DNA of 64,000 nucleotides. It comes from Pseudomonas serbica (GTDB lineage: Bacteria > Pseudomonadota > Gammaproteobacteria > Pseudomonadales > Pseudomonadaceae). The position numbers were made by a program, and so were the translations under genes. The stretch spans positions 85,381 through 149,380 of the forward strand of contig NZ_JAQIYM010000017.1 in the NCBI RefSeq assembly GCF_028823535.1. The letters run 5' to 3'. Positions within the stretch are counted from its first letter, which is position 1. Each line of letters starts with the position of its first letter. Of the stretch, positions 62,878-64,000 are shown piece after piece. The notes under the pieces are model-generated. The model did no database searches and was not told where the DNA came from. It saw only the letters and a list, made by a program, of their open reading frames with translations.

Positions 62878-63962
62878 GCCGACCGAACCGCTTTCATCAT
62901 TGGGTATTGCTATTGATCGTCGCCCTTGGCGCCTTCCTGCTATTGATGCCGACCAAGGTCAAGCCCGTCGCCTGGACACCACAACCCACCCCCTCCCTCA
63001 GCAGCGGACCGTACGCGGACAATCAGCGCCTCAAGGCTGTGGCACCCGTCGGTGCCGCAAACATCGACGGCCCCGAAGCGCTGCTCATGGAGAACAATGC
63101 GCTGATCACCGGGTTGCATGATGGCCGGGTCATTCGCACCAGCCTCGACGGCCAGGACACCAAGGTGCTGGCTGACACCGGCGGCCGCCCCCTGGGCCTG
63201 GCCCGGCATCCCAATGGACTGTTGGTGATCGCCGACGCCGTCAAGGGCTTGTTGTCGCTGGACGCCCAGGGTCGCCTGGTAGCGTTGTGCACCAGCGCCA
63301 ACGGCGTGCCGCTGGGTTTCACCGACGACGTCGCGATCGACAAGCCCGGGCACTACGCCTACTTCAGCGATGCCTCCAGCCGGTTCGGCTACGGCAAGGA
63401 TGGCGAGGCAATCATCGAACATGGCGGCGACGGGCGCTTGTTGCGCTATGACTTCCAGACCGGCAAGACCACGGTGCTGCTGGACAAGCTGGAATTTGCC
63501 AATGGTGTCACCCTGGGTCCGGACGATGCCTTTGTGCTGGTCAACGAAACAGGCGCGTATCGCATCAGGCGCTATTGGTTGAGCGGGCCGAACGCCGGCA
63601 CCCATGACCTGTTCATCGACAATCTGCCGGGCATGCCGGACAACCTGGCCTTCAATGGCCGCGACCGGTTCTGGGTGGCGCTGTATGCGCCGCGCAACGC
63701 CCTGCTCGACAAGACCGCACCCTACCCTTTCGTGCGCAAGATGATTGCGCGAGCGATGACCGTCCTGCCCAAGCCGGTGGAAAAACGCGCTTTTGTGCTG
63801 GGGCTGGACCTGGAGGGCAAGGTGGTCGCCAACCTGCAGGACGGCAGCAGCGGCAATTACTCGCCGATCACCACCGTGCGTGAATATGGGGAGTGGTTGT
63901 ATTTTGGCTCGTTGAAAGCGAAAAACATGGCGCGGTTGCCGCTGAGTACGGCGCTTCAGTAA
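62874..63962 (+). CDS. SMP-30/strictosidine-synthase-like beta-propeller protein
   Basis: Protein of 362 residues from GTG 62874, which overlaps the previous stop (GTGA) and follows CAGGAG. An N-terminal membrane anchor or signal (HHWVLLLIVALGAFLLLMP) is followed by a six-bladed propeller of the strictosidine synthase/arylesterase type: GRPLGLARHPNGLLVIADAV, GFTDDVAIDKPGHYAYFSDA, LEFANGVTLGPDDAFVLVNE. It is probably a periplasm-facing hydrolase or lactonase. Translational coupling to the hydroxylase suggests a shared pathway acting on the same lipid. Confidence 0.85.
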   Translation: MSRPNRFHHWVLLLIVALGAFLLLMPTKVKPVAWTPQPTPSLSSGPYADNQRLKAVAPVGAANIDGPEALLMENNALITGLHDGRVIRTSLDGQDTKVLADTGGRPLGLARHPNGLLVIADAVKGLLSLDAQGRLVALCTSANGVPLGFTDDVAIDKPGHYAYFSDASSRFGYGKDGEAIIEHGGDGRLLRYDFQTGKTTVLLDKLEFANGVTLGPDDAFVLVNETGAYRIRRYWLSGPNAGTHDLFIDNLPGMPDNLAFNGRDRFWVALYAPRNALLDKTAPYPFVRKMIARAMTVLPKPVEKRAFVLGLDLEGKVVANLQDGSSGNYSPITTVREYGEWLYFGSLKAKNMARLPLSTALQ

Positions 63963-63965
63963 ACC

Positions 63966-64000
63966 TGTGGGAGCGAGGCAGGGGCCGGAAGCGGGGGGTT
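63966..64000. repeat. Partial REP at the window edge
   Basis: CTGTGGGAGCGAGGCAGGGG, a REP start with a degenerate stem, cut by the end of the window. Confidence 0.5.

Overview
The window is a high-GC chromosomal segment of a Pseudomonas, most likely of the P. fluorescens lineage. The evidence is the gene content (NfuA, Cti, an HbcR-type 3-hydroxybutyrate regulator, cobalamin genes, yejBEF), the codon use, and at least ten copies of the REP element typical of that group (core GTGGGAGCGGGCTTGCTCGC and variants). No tRNA, rRNA, CRISPR array, phage or insertion sequence was seen. It is mostly core chromosome with two large accessory-looking LRR genes.

Layout. 1-3029: end of a YejABEF-type peptide ABC transporter. 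3166-9067: 3-hydroxybutyrate/acetoacetate module with a sigma54 activator, GntP-family permease, BdhA and acetoacetyl-CoA synthetase; the 289-bp gap before the permease holds paired inverted repeats, a -24/-12 promoter and a Crc/Hfq-type CA motif. 9225-12092: hybrid histidine kinase and PpiC. 12186-18840: eight minus-strand genes (amino-acid-type ABC transporter, RidA, IclR regulator, PLP dehydratase, KDG kinase) that together fit D-glucosaminate uptake and conversion to KDPG. 19206-23564: TerC/CBS membrane protein, and a LysR regulator divergent from a DHA2-type MFS exporter. 23629-33256: cobalamin block with two divergent cobalamin riboswitches, one over cobW-cobN-chlI/D and one over cbtB-cbtA-cobE-cobM. 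33400-40259: nfuA, cti and metH (a B12 user). 40323-55758: a 2328-residue LRR/NEL ubiquitin-ligase-like protein, small genes, cysI-DUF934, and a 1283-residue paralogue that ends where the NEL catalytic cysteine should be. 55938-64000: sohB, histidine phosphatase, SCP2 protein, amidohydrolase, LysR, and a fatty-acid-hydroxylase/SRPBCC fusion overlapping an SMP-30-like gene.

The strongest unusual signals are: (1) a textbook -1 programmed frameshift site (A AAA AAG, 5-nt spacer, 14-bp perfect stem) at the end of chlI that opens a VWA-domain frame with no start codon of its own, so one gene should give both small and medium cobaltochelatase subunits; (2) a complete REP pair inserted in frame inside cobN; (3) the D-glucosaminate operon with an H-x-C zinc signature in its PLP enzyme and a 20-bp palindromic operator candidate; (4) the promoter architecture of the hydroxybutyrate operon; (5) an LRR/NEL giant with a tripled LRR module beside a catalytically truncated paralogue.
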